From positions 29,922,839 to 29,986,838 of the forward strand of contig NC_065919.1 of the NCBI RefSeq assembly GCF_024586455.1: DNA of 64,000 bases, read 5' to 3'. Below, piece after piece: positions 24,035-36,624 of the stretch (position 1 is its first letter; each line of letters begins with the position of its first letter). This DNA comes from Bactrocera neohumeralis. Lineage: Eukaryota; Arthropoda; Insecta; Diptera; Tephritidae. The translations under genes and the position numbers were made by a program. Under the pieces are notes generated by a model. It saw only the letters and a program-made list of their open reading frames with translations, was not told where the DNA came from and did no database searches.

Positions 24035-24715
24035 TCGGTTACTTTCTTCGTAATATTTCCTTTTGAATCCATCAACAATAGGTAATCGAGTGTTTGAAAA
24101 CGATTGTCTCCATAACTAGACTTTTATAAGAACAACTAGTGTTTAAATACTAATGGAAATAGATAAAAATATAATGGGTGCAACTTTTTCTAAAGTTGGA
24201 CCTCACATTTATGGTACACCGTTTTCCTATGTCCCACCTTATGATGCGTTAACAAGAGTTTCATTCATAATTATTGTTAAAATTCTCTTAAAACGATATA
24301 TTGTTACCTTTATTTAGTTCCTGGCATTTAAAAATCCAACATTTTTCATTTTATTGTCCCTGTTTGTGGAAATGAACTTAGACACACCTTTAACTGCCCA
24401 CCTTTAGCTCTTCATGGAAAAGAAACGCCTAATTGCTTAGTACTTTGTCGCCATATGCGATTCAACCAAAGAATTTCTGTCACTTCGAAGAGAAATTAGC
24501 TTTAGCAGCCCCAGTGTGGTAAACACCTTGTCCACACGTAGAACCTAATCTAATTCAAATAAAAACAAAAGAGTCTCCTAACTAAAAAGGAAAAATTATA
24601 TAGAGGCCAAGTATGTTATTATTTATCCAAAAAATGCAACATGTTTGGATTTACTAATGAACGAATATCGTTTGAAATCGAAGTCCCCTTTTGATTGTCG
24701 TCTATTTTATATGTT
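24035..24715. other. AT-rich intronic sequence
   Basis: No feature recognised. Confidence 0.3.
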
Positions 24716-24719
24716 ATGT

Positions 24720-25880
24720 ATTGGTTTCATTAGCGGCATTCGTCACCTCATTCCGTTTTGGTATTTCGGGGCAAACATATGAATTCATTGCGCTTTGAAC
24801 ACACGCACACACACACGCGTCTAATGTGACCCAGATATTTTGATGCCACCTCAAGTTCAAATTGCAAAAACGAACGCAAATCGCGTCGAGCGCAAAGCGC
24901 ATTTTTGAGCAACCGCCAAGGCGAGACGCATTGCCGATTAGTTTTCCGTCATCCGCTTTGTGCATCTCATTTATTGTTGTGGACATCGATCGGTTAAAAA
25001 TAGCGCCGAACGATGCGCGCGTAGTCGTGCGATTGTTCGGCAATGCATGCGCTGTAGGGGACAGTGTGGCAACCGCTCACTCAGGCGTACGAGAGGCGGT
25101 TATATGAAGCAACAGTTGCGATTAGTATTACAAAAACAACAAAATCGTCGACGCATGCGATAGTGCAGCACAAATGACACAATTTCGATGTGTCAGAAGC
25201 GCGGCTGACATGTGTCGCCAAAAATGCACGCGAAGAGTGTCATGGTGCTCGGCGGTGGTGGTGATGGTGGCGATGGCGTATACGTAACCACAGCTATGCA
25301 GAAACGATGAAAATGCACGCCAGCACCGCACCACCGCCGTGTGGTGGATATGACAAACGATGTGGTAACGTTTGTATGTACCGGTACTTAAGTACGGTTG
25401 TTAGCGAGTGCATGGAAAACAACAACTACAAATCGACTATGAACAGACACGCCAGCATCGCTGCCTCCAATGTCATTTGGCAGTCAGCAGATCATCAATA
25501 CCTGTCATTAATTATGAGCGAACTCGAAGTCGCGCTGCAGTGGGCAAAGAGCGGCCGATAGGCAAACGTGACAGCACCAACGGCACTCCCACTTTACCCC
25601 GCCGCCGCTTGCCGCACATCGTACATGCAACGTGTTTCGCTGGCGTTTGGAGTTATTTTTTCATGCTTTGTGTTCATTGCACAGCATAACACAAAAATAA
25701 AAATTAATTTGGAAACGTTTTACTGTAACGACTTCATTTGCATTTACAGTTTCAGCAACAAACAGCGCATGCTTACGTCGTTACAATAACAAAATATGTT
25801 GCAAAACTGGGCACAGTCATAAATGTTGCATGGCTGGTGTCGCACACAGCAAGGCCGTGTCCCCATTACAGAATAATAAC
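24720..25880. other. GC-richer low-repeat block; possible regulatory DNA
   Basis: CpG-rich relative to the rest of the window, with words such as GCGCCGAACGATGCGCGCG, GGCGGTGGTGGTGATGGTGG and CCGCCGCCGCTTGCC. Several 65-110 codon frames overlap on both strands with no protein similarity I recognise and no consistent codon preference. Like 22140-23440 it is a candidate for conserved non-coding DNA. Confidence 0.35.
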
Positions 25881-25884
25881 CGAT

Positions 25885-27465
25885 CGTGCAACCCTTTGAG
25901 GCGTCTCTGCAGTGTTTCCCTTTGGTTGTTTGTAGTTTCTAGAATTTACGTGCCGTTCTTTGGATTGAGGTTTGATAGTTACGCTCTATGCTCAACTTTT
26001 CGGTTGATCAATAATATATTGCAGTTAAAGTTAACTATTAAATATTTGTTATAAATTCTTTTGCATACATATTCTTCAGAATTGATCACAATACGCAAGC
26101 ATATACATATATGTACTAGAATTCTTGAAACTAAGAATATGTCACTTTTCCAAATTGATCTTGAATCAACTACAAGTAACTCCAGTGAAATTCACAACAT
26201 TTTTCCAAAACTAAACATCATTATTTTAAACTGTTAGTAAAACTCAAAAATAATGCTTGTAAAACGCCAAATCTAGAATGCAAGAAGTCTACAGCCAATA
26301 CTATTCCCTATTCATCCGCTTGATAATCGTTGGTACAATGAAGGTCTAAAGCCCAATATTTGTTCCAATTCTTGCTTTTCATTTTATATAACCAATAATG
26401 ACCAGCTTTACATACCTGATCACAGGCGCGTATAAGAAAATGACAAAACAATTGGAACTATTTGTTCTTCAGAACACTACCGAGAGCTTCCAACTTTCCA
26501 ACCAATCAAATAAAACTAGGTAGGTGGGATGGTTGTCTAACGGCGCAACTGAGAAGGCAAAGTTAAACTATAAAACCGTTATTTTTATATGCAAAAGCTG
26601 ATTTTAAGTCAAAGCTGTTAAAAGCTTAGAATCCGTATAAAACAAACGAAGATTTCTTTAACAGAAATCAAAATAACTCTATTCAGGATGAATATATTAA
26701 GTAATCTCTATAAAATAATTAATAATAGTGTCAAACAAAAATTAAGAACAAGTTCGAGTATGTTGCCCAATTTGGACGTATTAAGAGTTAGTATTAGATT
26801 TGTCGAACAATATCCTTGTTAAAGCTTAACAACTGTACCCTTGAGAAGCAAAGTTTTTCAAAATTCCCCAACAATTATTGATAAAATATTTCTCCAAACT
26901 AAAAAATAACTTAATTTTTACCTTTGTAGAGCAAAATCATTTTAATTGGCAAATTAGGTTGAATTGTTTTAAATACTGTGATCTTCAGGTTAAGGTTCTC
27001 TTGCGAAATAGCGTTAGAGATAGAGGTCATACATCTTTACCAGTTAGTATTTTTAAATTTAACGACGGTTTGTTAAACTTGTAACACTCAGAAGGAAACA
27101 TCGGAGGCTATAATCTCATTGAAAATTCATCAAATTTGTCCACGTCACCCAACTACAAAAATAAATTTACTACAAAGCACTATCATTGAAAGCCGCAAAT
27201 TTTTGTCATTTGTTGTTTTATGAGCATAAAATAGATATTGAAAACAGTTCTATTTTTGCTTTGCTGAATAATGCTCCCCTCTGCCTCTTCGTGAGAGTTT
27301 ACGAAGTTATTTTAGTAATAATTTGCTGATATGTACATACATAAGTATATGTAGATGACTCAGTGAGTCAACTAATAAATGTACATATATGTAACGAGAT
27401 GAAGCAGTTATTTATCTGACGATCTCTGAATGATCTCTTACTCAATTCATCACATCCGTGAAATG
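25885..27465. other. AT-rich intronic sequence
   Basis: No transposon, gene or RNA recognised. Confidence 0.3.
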
Positions 27466-27469
27466 AAGG

Positions 27470-28085
27470 GGTGGCTTTTTGGGACCGATGGAAAAACAAT
27501 GTCCGGGTAATGTCTACTAGACGATTTCACTACATAGTCTATGGATGTATAAATTTGTTATTCGCCAATTTCTCTTGGGATTATTGACCCGATTATGACA
27601 ATTTTTTTATAAGAAAGTTGAGAAGCAGGCGTGGTTGTGGAATGCACAACGTAAAATAGAAATCTCTGAATAATGATAAACACCAAATTTGATTAAAATT
27701 GATTGCGTGGTTACTGAGATTTAAGGGATAATTTAAAGCGGTTTCACGTTCATTGTCCAATGTTGATACTGGCTCTTATGTAGCCCTTCCGCATCATATA
27801 TGGTGTCAAACTTAATATTGACTTATTATCGCATTTTTTGTAGTTTCTACATAACCGTTATATGGAGAATGGATATTATTTTACGTATTTTCAGTGTCCA
27901 AGAAGGTGTCTCAACGATTTATCCTGAAAAAATGTGGTTAATATAAGTAGCTTTAGTGGTTTGTAAGGTGTGTACCCTGAACTTATTGAGGAACGGGTCA
28001 AACCTACTACTATTTAACGGCATTTTGTGGAAGCGACAGTGATCGGATTACGCTCATTTACAATACCATACTTCAGTGTTTTGTA
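27470..28085. repeat. degenerate dispersed repeat
   Basis: Phrases such as GCAGGCGTGGTTGTGGAATG (about 27625), GATCGGATTACGCTCATTTACAATACC (in parts around 28040-28065) and TGAGATTTAAGGGATAATTT are repeat-family text of the GTGGGCGTGGCAGTGGTCCGATTACGCCC kind (given here in shortened pieces) that is common in flies. Boundaries are unclear. Confidence 0.45.
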
Positions 28086-28089
28086 TTTT

Positions 28090-30060
28090 ATGTTTTACTT
28101 AAGATACAGCTTGGACGGAAGCGTAAGAAAGGGCAGGCAGTGATTGCTTCCGTCGGAGCCGTCCTGGGAAATAATATTGGCTGGAAGCTTTCAAGGCACC
28201 CTTAGTCTGCTATAGTGACAATAAAACCTGAGTTTTCGATCTCGAAAGAACATTGATATTAAATGAAATTGTGTAACCATGCAGCAAATGGCGTCTTTGT
28301 TTCACAATCGATAAAGTACCGTTAAATATTTAAGTGTTGCAGCTCAGTAAAATGCTAAGTACGTAACCACAAGTGTGAGTATGAGTGCGCTGGTGCTACT
28401 TGGACCTGTTATCTGCTGACAGCTGCCATCCTCCGTTTCCAAATATGTGTTTGTTTGTTTATTCATCTTTCTGTTTGTATAGCAGTTATACATTAGTCTC
28501 TTATTATATGGAGTTCTCCATGAGTATATACATACAAACTTTTACAACTCAGTTTTGTCGATACCAGTGATCGTTGTATTGGTTGCAATTGTTTATGGCA
28601 TCGGTGCTGTTACTTCTGCCTTTATTGTCTTGGCCCATTTTCTTCTTTGTTTGGTGTCACTTTTAGCTCTACCCCCTCGTAGGCACTCGCGTTCGTGTGG
28701 AAGCAAATACAGACACGTATACATATGTACTTATGCAAATAAGTGTGTTTTTTGTTTCAATTAATTCTAACTTGCGCATGACATGCCGGCTTTTCACCGT
28801 TCGCACAACCGGCAACCGATCGCAACGCTCACTTACTTGATTAGGTTTTTCAGTTTTTCACGCATGTGCTTGGCTGTAAGTAGTTATGTATGTTTGTATA
28901 TACCGTAATTTTATGTAAACATTTGCTTCTATAACAAACCATAAGTTTAACGGTCAATAAACTTTGCATTAAATGTTTTTGTCACATTTACATACAGCAT
29001 ATATATATGTACTTGAATATAAATAGATATACATACATACATATATGTATATTTGTATGACAATGTGTATGTAGGCGCATTAACGTAAACGTCTGCCGCT
29101 ATCAAGACGTGGTCCAAGTACTTGAAAGTGCACGTAATTGTTGTTGCATTTGATTCGTGCCCAACACCTTTGCTGCGAAGACGGTGGCGAACGGTGGCTT
29201 CTTGCTTTGGGATCTCCCCGTGACGTACGCCCGTTAAAAACACAAACGGTCGACAATATAATGCAAGAGGTTATATGGAATGCCAACGGTTTTTAAAAGA
29301 TTATGAATTTTTAAATATGACATACAGTGACTCACAGCTTATTTTATGCAGCACATATTTCAGACTTTGAAGCATTCTAACTAAGCGACTATTAGAAATA
29401 TAAAAAATAGACTAACACCACTACTAAGATAAAAAAATTTAGTCCATAAAAAATACTTATCGTAACTATTTTAGGAAAGAAGAATTTTTTAATCCCGATT
29501 CCTGGAGACTTACAAGTCAACCGAAAGTGTTATACCAAAGTAAATTGCTCACTCAGAAACATTCACAATTACACTCATGTGCGGATGATGCATTTTAGAA
29601 GATCTGGTTTTCGTTAGCGGTTCCATGTATGTAAGTATGGGTCATTAAACTTATTTTATTGCGTTTTTTTTCACTTTTAAATTCAGCGTTAATTAAAAGT
29701 TTGTTGACAAGTCAGTGAAGTCACGTGTGTTTTGAATTTTGCCGTATTATCTGATCACTTATATATTATAGATATGTATGTAGGTATGAATGTGTGCGGT
29801 TAAGTATACAAGGCTCTTGATCTTTAAGCAAGATAAGGAGAGTTTCAAATTAAAATGCGGTTCAATGGTATTTGTCTTGAGGTCAATGTCAACTTGCGAC
29901 AAATGTATTTTATATAACTCTGTACATATGTACATATGTATAAGGCACATCTGAAAATGTAGCTGACCTCATCATATAAATTAAATCCAAGTTTTTGGCA
30001 AATAACTCTTAAAACGATACAATAATTTATCACAATAAAGATTTGACCGAATACAAGTAT
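28090..30060. other. intronic sequence, no gene recognised
   Basis: Short frames at 28385-28764 and 29080-29290 have no recognisable similarity. ATACATAC microsatellites lie at 29020-29070 and 29920-29945. Confidence 0.35.
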
Positions 30061-30063
30061 TTT

Positions 30064-31331
30064 CAAAAATTAAGGTGACATTTGAATTTATTCTGCGCGC
30101 GTCGAAGGATTTGGAGAATTATTTTTTTTTTAGGTTGGTAGTACTGTCAGTCACATTTATGTCAAATTTCATGTCAAAATATTCATTAGTGTTGAGATAC
30201 GTGTCGTTTTGTGAGCTGCTAAAAGTGAGTTTTTCGTTTTTTGCGATGTCGAAATTTGTTGAGCAAAGAATTTGCATTAAATTTTGTTTACGGAATCAAT
30301 TTTCTGCTGCGGATACGTTGAGGATGGTGCAGAAAGCCTTTGGTGATGAGGCTATGTCTAAAAAAAATATTTACAAGTGGTATAGTGAGTTCCAAGCCGG
30401 CCGTGAACGTGTCGAAGACGAAGAGCGTCAGGGCGGCCATCAACCTCAACCGACGAAGCTCACGTTCAACAAATCAAAGATTTGGTGTTGAAAAACCGTC
30501 GATTAACAATTAGAGACCTTACTGATGAAGTTGGCATATCGAAAGGGTGATGTTTCGGGTGATGTTTCGGGCCTCAAGCGCATCAAATCTCGACTGGTAT
30601 CCAAAAAGCGTTGAATTTTTTGGAAAAAGGCGTCGCGTTGAAGTGTCTGAAATGATGCTTTCCGACTACCAGGGTGTCATGAAACGCATTATAACTGGCG
30701 ATGAGACTTGGATCTATGCTTACGACCCCGAAACAACCGATCAATCGAGCGAATATCGTGCCAAAAGAGAGCCGAGACCAAAAAAATCGAGCCAAAGTCG
30801 CTCAAAAATCAAGGTCATGTTGACTGTTTTCTTCGATTATCGTGGTGTTGTGCATTATGAATTCCTTCCAACCGGTCAAACAGCCAACAAGGAATATTAT
30901 TGAACGTTATGCGTCGTTAGCGTAACGCTATCCGCCTAAAAAGGCCGGAATTGTGGAAAGACAATTCTTGGTGCACCACGATAATGCACCCTCGTAATTC
31001 GTGATCATTTCGCCAAAAACTCAACCCATATCGTTCCGCAACCACCGTATTCACCTGATCTGGCGCCGTGCGACTTCTGGCTGTTCACCAAGCTCCAAAG
31101 ATCGCTCCGGGGACACCGTTTTTACACGATAGAGGAGATTCAAGCCGCAGCGAAGACGGAACTGAAGGCCATCCCGGAAAGTGACTACAACCAGTGTTTC
31201 GAAGATTAGAAAATCCGTTGGCATAAGTGCATTGCATCGGGAGGGGACTACTTTGAAGGGAATGAAATTGATTTGGAAGAATAAATAAAGAATTTTCAAA
31301 ATAAATACAATGTCACCTTATTTTTTGGGCA
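30064..31331 (+). mobile_element. mariner (DD34D) element, about 1.27 kb, with decayed terminal repeats
   Basis: The left end CAAAAATTAAGGTGACATT (30064) and the right end, whose complement reads CCAAAAAATAAGGTGACATT (31309-31328), are inverted repeats that continue with ATTTATT on both sides. A single transposase gene on the plus strand lies between them at the spacing expected for a complete mariner. The outermost bases (GTGCCC at the right end) have no clear match on the left, so the exact boundary and TA duplication are not certain. Confidence 0.85.
30246..31284 (+). pseudogene. mariner transposase pseudogene
   Basis: The start MSKFVEQRICIKFCLRNQFS is a typical mariner N-terminus, followed by KNIYKWYSEFQAGRERVEDE (first helix-turn-helix and linker). 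A frameshift follows near 30440 (RQGGHQPQPTKL replaces the usual GRPST linker). The catalytic region has ITGDETWIYAYDPET (first Asp, about 30692-30735), KSSQSRSKIKVMLTVFFDYR, YEFLPTGQTANKEYY, then a stop at 30901. HHDNAPS (second Asp) follows near 30978 and runs into a stop where HTA-type residues are missing. Then PPYSPDLAPCDFWLFTKLQ (third Asp, about 31045-31095), and the C-terminal ASGGDYFEGNEIDLEE ends at 31284. A further stop replaces Trp in CFED*KIRWHKC. It is inactive but still easy to read, so moderately recent. Confidence 0.92.
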
Positions 31332-31334
31332 CAA

Positions 31335-34300
31335 ACAAAGAAGGAAAGCCTAATTTGGGTATAACCGTACATTTTATACTCTCAGATGAAAGCCAAGGAA
31401 ATACTTTCAGGTGTTGAGAAAACTTAAAAAATTTTACGAAAGGATTCGACATGCATTATTCGACGAATGATCAATATGACAAACTTTTATTAATATTTTT
31501 GGTATATGGGGAAAACATAAACCAGATTAGGGATAAGAAGTTTAGAGCACGGCCTATACCGATTTAATGTATAGTATATTCAGCGCTATACTACTTTATG
31601 TTTATAAAAGCATTGATCAATATATCGGGTGTATTAGGGCTAGACCCTGTATTTACCCGATTGGATCCATTTTTGTCATTACGACATATTATTTTCGGAA
31701 AAGGATTCCCTCTGACTTTCATTAATACACACACACACACCTCACAGATTTACCGATATTTTTGGTAACCAGTCAGCAATAGGCACTGAGGTCCACATTT
31801 TCAGTATCTGGGAACGTGAAAAGTTATGATCTGATTTCGATTATTTCTGGACGTGATTTTGTCTAATTACGGCTTTGATGCATTATTCTTTTGTTAGTAT
31901 TTAAAACTTTTCGACAAACAATTATATCTACCGAATCACATTTTTTCAATTTTGATAAATTTCATCGAATGTAATGTAATGCTACAAACAACCATTAAAT
32001 GAACGCTATCATAATATATTCTTTCGTGTAACTTGTTATGAAAGTCTAATGAAACATATACATATGTATGTGCATAATAAATAGTAATAACTTACAACTT
32101 CTCTCTTACTGTAGTTCACTGAATTTCATTTGTGATTAAACAAACATACCTGAAAAAAAGGGAAAAATAAACAATTAAGAAATCTCTTTACAAGGCTTCA
32201 ACAAATTATATATAATTAGATTACGGGGTGAACCCAGTTTCATAACCAAAACTGAAACTGAAATCTATCCCTAATAGATTTTGAGAATCTCAGCTCTCTT
32301 AAAAGAGAAAAAGACCAGCGTTTTACTTTTTCAATTGTTTTTTGTTTGGTTTTTAGAGCATCTCATGCGAGATTATTACCCTTATTCAGACTATTTAAGG
32401 CACTTAGGTGAAACTTATAATCATCCATTCGAAACACAATACACTTTTTAACAGCGAAATTCCCAAGACTAAAATTGTCGATGAAAAAATCAAAATATGC
32501 TTTTATAAAACGCGAAGAGAGATAAAGTTCAATATTAGGGGATGGTTTAAAAAGCTAATTTTGTGCCAATAAACATAATACGGTAACAAAACGTTATATT
32601 AAATAGTATTTTAACTTTAAGTGATAAGAGAGACATGAAAACTGTCACAAATTTAATTCCATCAAAATTCGATAATGAATAAGTAAATCAGCGGCTGTTT
32701 CTTTTTCCGCATACACAGATTTCTCTTGTGGCAGGTCTAGAAAAAAGTTATAATTTTTACCTGGAACGCCAAAAAAAAGTACATACATATATACATATAT
32801 ATACATAAAATGCTTATTAGAATTAAGATTGTCGAAAATTGTTTCAAGCTTCTTCCTGCCAGCAAAATAAAAAGTGGATTGTGGGTTGTAGGTTTCGAAT
32901 GTCATATACATATGTGTGTATAAATATATTTATATTATACATATATACATTCGGCACGCTCCAATTTCAAGCACGAAAAAAGCATGAAAGCAAAATTAGC
33001 AGAAAAAACAAACGAAACAAAACACACAACCAAAAATAAAGAATAAATTAAACATACCTATGCATATGTAGCTGTGAATAAAGGTATCTCTATATATTTG
33101 TAGGCATACATACATACATATGTATAAACAATTTGCTCTTATCTCTGCTTTTGCCTGCCTGTCTAGCCGATTGTTGGCTCGCCTCTGCGCATTTTCGTGA
33201 ATGAAAGTAAACGTCAAAAGCATTTCAAGGCAAACACAATCACTTTTTGCGCCCCTACAACCACTACAATGCCAAAAGAACTACGGGAGTCACACACTGC
33301 AATACTTACATACTTACATATATACGTATGTGTATATGTATGTAGGTTTGTTTGTGCGAAATTGTAAAATCCACAGACCTTGCAGAATGGGATTTCCGAG
33401 TGGTGAATGCTTGAGACAACTGTTTGCATGTTTTAGTCGAAAAGTAACGGTGAAATGTTTGAGGTAAAAAATTCCTGCCGGGTATGTGCAATAAAAACAG
33501 CTTCAGCCAACATATGGCAAAGCGACCAACCAAAATACAAGCAAAAGCAGACACTTACGCAAGAATAGGGACCGGGAGCGCTCCAGTCAATTGGCTGCCG
33601 AAAAAAGTCATCGAAACTGGTGAACGAAAGCTTCATGGCATATGTATGTATGTATGTATGTATGCATATACATACATATGTATGAGCTGCGCGGGAGAAG
33701 TTTTGCAGACATCGACCCCCGAATCTGAAAATCCGCGTAATGATTCACGGGGGGCGTATACGTAACTACAATGTCAAACTTGAAGACGCGGCTTGCCCGT
33801 TTTTACGCATTTTTGTTTACACATAGTATGTGTATATGTACATATGTATGTATATGTAAGTTTGCATAGAAGGCGACAACACATTTCGTCATCCCGAGAA
33901 TATTTTGCATTGCGTCTCTATAAGTGTAGAAACGCTTATGGGTGTGTGTGTGTCTATCGGCGCAAGTTGCGGAGCGGGCGTCAATGAACGGTAAATATAA
34001 CTTTTGCAGGCAAATAAATATTTCGGGAGCAACGATCCAGTGTTTTGGTTTTGTTTTTGCGATACTTTTTGCGAATTTATTTCTTTTGATTGCTTTTGAT
34101 TTTATTAGCACATATTTCTTTCAGGTTGTTTGACTCTGCGACGCCTCACTTGTGCTTTGGAGGTTTTCGGCACTGTTTGGTTGCCTAAGTATACAGACAT
34201 ATGTACATACATACATACATACTAGGTACGTTCTTTTCGAATTATTTTTTTCCGCTGCTTGGAGCGTGCTTTGGCGATTTTTACTTGTGTAAAGCAATTT

Positions 34301-34840
34301 GTTTAGCTTAGACAAAATGCTTAACAGATACTTTGTATGTATACATACATATATAGATCTACATATGTATATTTCCATATTTATAATTTTATTTAAGTAT
34401 GTATGTATGTTTGAGGCCCTCTTTAAAATTTGGAGTCCAATCAAAAGTATTTTTTTTTTAATATTGACGATCTGATATTGACTAATGAGATCTTTTCTCG
34501 TCCAATATTTCTCGTAATTTTGCCTTTGTAGTTGTGTTATAGAAAGCTAATTGGCGAAATGTGCAGATCTTAATCATAATACACCGATCTGATGTACTTT
34601 CATTTCATTCAGTTGTGGTCTCTTTCTTTGATCTTAAATTTTAGGAATTATTTCGTATTAGTCACGATTTTCAAAAAGCCATTACTTGATCAGCTAAGCG
34701 GCTCCCTGATTTGTTTAGTTAAAACAAATTAATTATAATCAAACTTCATTAAATTAGTTTAACCCTTTTTTCTGTTTTGATATTGTGAATGGCTGAAATG
34801 TCTGTCAAAATTAAAAAAAAAATAATAAAAAACTTCGGTT
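31335..34840. other. intronic sequence with dispersed repeats and microsatellites
   Basis: At 31640-31870 text such as CCCTGTATTTACCCGATTGG and ACGACATATTATTTTCGG is dispersed-repeat-like; a CACACACACAC tract lies at 31728-31740. From 32770 to 34400 many ATACATATGTATGT tracts occur (33105-33125, 33300-33345, 33640-33690, 33830-33860, 34195-34220), giving overlapping frames on both strands. None resembles a known protein. Confidence 0.4.
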
Positions 34841-34844
34841 AAAG

Positions 34845-34962
34845 CTAGAATACCCTTCACAAACTAAAAAAATCCATACAACAACTATATCTCTACTTTT
34901 GATCGGTCGGTTTGTATGACAGCTATATGCTAAAATGGCCCGATCTGAAGAATACATACATA
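34845..34962 (+). repeat. hairpin-capped dispersed repeat, left part (split by a mariner derivative)
   Basis: It contains TAGAATACCCTTCACAAAC, GATCGGTCGGTTTGTATGAC and CAGCTATATGCTAAAATGGC, ending CCGATCTGAAGAATACATAC. In other copies of this family the next word is TTTCTTCGGAGATT-like; here that continuation is found only after the inserted element, from 35515. Confidence 0.8.
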
Positions 34963-35512
34963 TTAGTTTGTCAAAAAAGTCTTGCGGTATTTTCGCTAGT
35001 TGGCGCTGAAAGCGCGTAGTTCTAGTTTTATTCGTCGCATCGGGTCCTGCTATACCCTTTTGGAAAGCTCATTTCACGCGCTAACACGTTACGTGTTTGA
35101 TGGATTGTCGTTTCTTTTAAGTCGTTTGTGAGTTATAGCGTCGCAAACATGGAGCAAAATAAAGAGAAAATACGGCATATTTTACAGTACTACTACGATA
35201 AAGGCAAAAATGCATCTCAAGCCGCCAATAAAATTTGTGCAGTTTATGGACCCGATACAGTTTCCATTTCCACCGCACAACGATGGTTTCAACGTTTTCG
35301 TTCTGGTGTAGAGGTGGTCGAAGATACGCCACGCTCCGGAAGACCTGTCGTCGAAAATTGCGATAAAATCGCTGAATTGGTCGAAAGAGATCAGCATAGT
35401 AGCAGCCGTAGCATCGGTCAAGAGCTGGGCATGAGTCATCAAAAATTCATTTCAATTTCAATAAAAAAAAAAATTAATAAAAATACCGCAAGACTTTTTT
35501 GACAAGCCATTG
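34963..35512 (+). mobile_element. internally deleted mariner inserted in a dispersed repeat
   Basis: The left end carries TTGTCAAAAAAGTCTTGCGG and the right end its complement (CCGCAAGACTTTTTTGACAA), each within a few bases of TA. Between them is a leader and the N-terminal half of a mariner transposase, then an abrupt jump to a terminal AT-rich segment. Its flanks are two consecutive parts of one hairpin-capped repeat copy, so it landed in that repeat. At about 550 bp it lacks more than half of a full mariner. Confidence 0.85.
35149..35502 (+). pseudogene. N-terminal (DNA-binding) part of a mariner transposase
   Basis: Starting at the ATG of MEQNKEKIRHILQYYYDKGK, the frame holds the first helix-turn-helix region (QAANKICAVYG...STAQRWFQRFRSG), the acidic linker VEDTPRSGRPVVE and the start of the second helix-turn-helix (SSRSIGQELGMSHQ), all without stops. 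After MSHQ the sequence switches to KFISISIKKKINKNTARLF, which is the translated 3' end and terminal repeat, marking the deletion junction near 35440. No catalytic Asp is present. If made, the product could bind DNA but not cut it. The upstream Met at 35128 is also in frame, but the chosen start matches the family. Confidence 0.8.
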
Positions 35513-35840
35513 TATGCGAAGATTGATATAATCAATGCTAAATTTTGTGACGATTATTGTCATATAAAAGAGTTTTCCTTACAAGAACATAATTTTGATC
35601 GTATAGTTTGTAAGGCTCCCATATTTTTTTACAGTGGTCCGATGTCAGCGGTTCCAACAATTGAACAGCTCTTCAGGAGAAAAGGATATGTACAAAATTT
35701 CATATCAATATCTCAAAACCTGAAGAACTAGTTCGCATCTATGCAGACAGTCGAGCATGGCTAAATCAACTCAGCTCGTCTCTGACTTTTCCATCAGAAT
35801 GTTACAAACTTCGCAGCAAACTTAGTATGCTTAACAGGTT
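35513..35840 (+). repeat. hairpin-capped dispersed repeat, right part (split by a mariner derivative)
   Basis: It resumes with GCGAAGATTGATATAATCAA, AATTTTGTGACGATTATTGT, GTTTTCCTTACAAGAACATA, ACAGTGGTCCGATGTCAGCG, CAACAATTGAACAGCTCTTC, CAATATCTCAAAACCTGAAG and CATGGCTAAATCAACTCAGC, then TGTTACAAACTTCGCAGCAA. Its order is the same as in copies at 4540 and 44283, continuing exactly where 34962 stops. Confidence 0.8.
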
Positions 35841-35844
35841 TATG

Positions 35845-36195
35845 ATAAAGCGAAAGAAAAGTATTGTTTAAAGAAAAATCCACTCATATCGGAAACCAAG
35901 GGTCCGGCCAATGTTTCGCAAATAGACGACCGCTATTAAAAGTTTCGAACGGTTCGAATCCGACAAGATTAAGCTTCAAAATTACACACGAAAAAATAAA
36001 AGCTTTGTACTTGTATATATTTCTTAATAAAGTCTTAAAAGCGTGTGCGTGACCTATGAAATAAGACAAAAGGGCCAGTCAAACAACTTCAAGACTTCAG
36101 CAAGAGATATGTAACGAAAAGTTGTCTATGGTATTCGAGGTAGAACAACGACACCCCACCCGATATGCTGCGCGAACGTACACAATTTACATAAC
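35845..36195. other. AT-rich spacer
   Basis: Two opposing frames of about 60 codons (35864-36069) have no recognisable similarity. Nothing else is seen. Confidence 0.3.
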
Positions 36196-36198
36196 CTA

Positions 36199-36620
36199 CA
36201 TACATTGTGACAAAAAAGTGCACGGAAATTATAAATAAAACGCAAAATATTTACTTATTCGTCTATATTGCCTTCAACGAATTTTGTTTTATCTCTACGA
36301 TCGACTGAAAGCGATTTCAGTTTGGGGAGCAGCTCTTGTCACTCTCTAGCACTTATCTGAAGATTTTCAAGCACCATATTCTTCACTCTTTTAATATTTT
36401 CATCAGTCGAAAATGTCGAAGGTCATCCAGAACGAGACATGTTTTCAACGACCCCTCGACCTTTCAATACTTTGTAGTCAGTCGTCAGTCAGGTTTGTGC
36501 TTTTGATAAAACTGATAATTATGGAAAGTCCTACCAACTTAGCAAATACATGTTTTTGAAATATCATTTACCCGGGGAATGTAATTACAACTTCCGGATG
36601 CTTTTTTGTCACAATGTCTG
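36199..36620 (-). mobile_element. short mariner deletion derivative with intact ends
   Basis: The ends CATACATTGTGACAAAAAAG (36199) and the complement of CTTTTTTGTCACAATGTCTG (36601-36620) are near-perfect inverted repeats, continuing with CGGAA on both sides. TA flanks each end. On the minus strand the interior encodes a fragment of the mariner linker and second helix-turn-helix: MSRSG, then STFSTDENIKRVKNMVLENL and QISARE (about 36335-36440). The first helix-turn-helix and the whole catalytic domain are gone. At 422 bp it is in the range of a miniature element that would depend on a transposase made elsewhere. Confidence 0.85.
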
Positions 36621-36624
36621 TATA

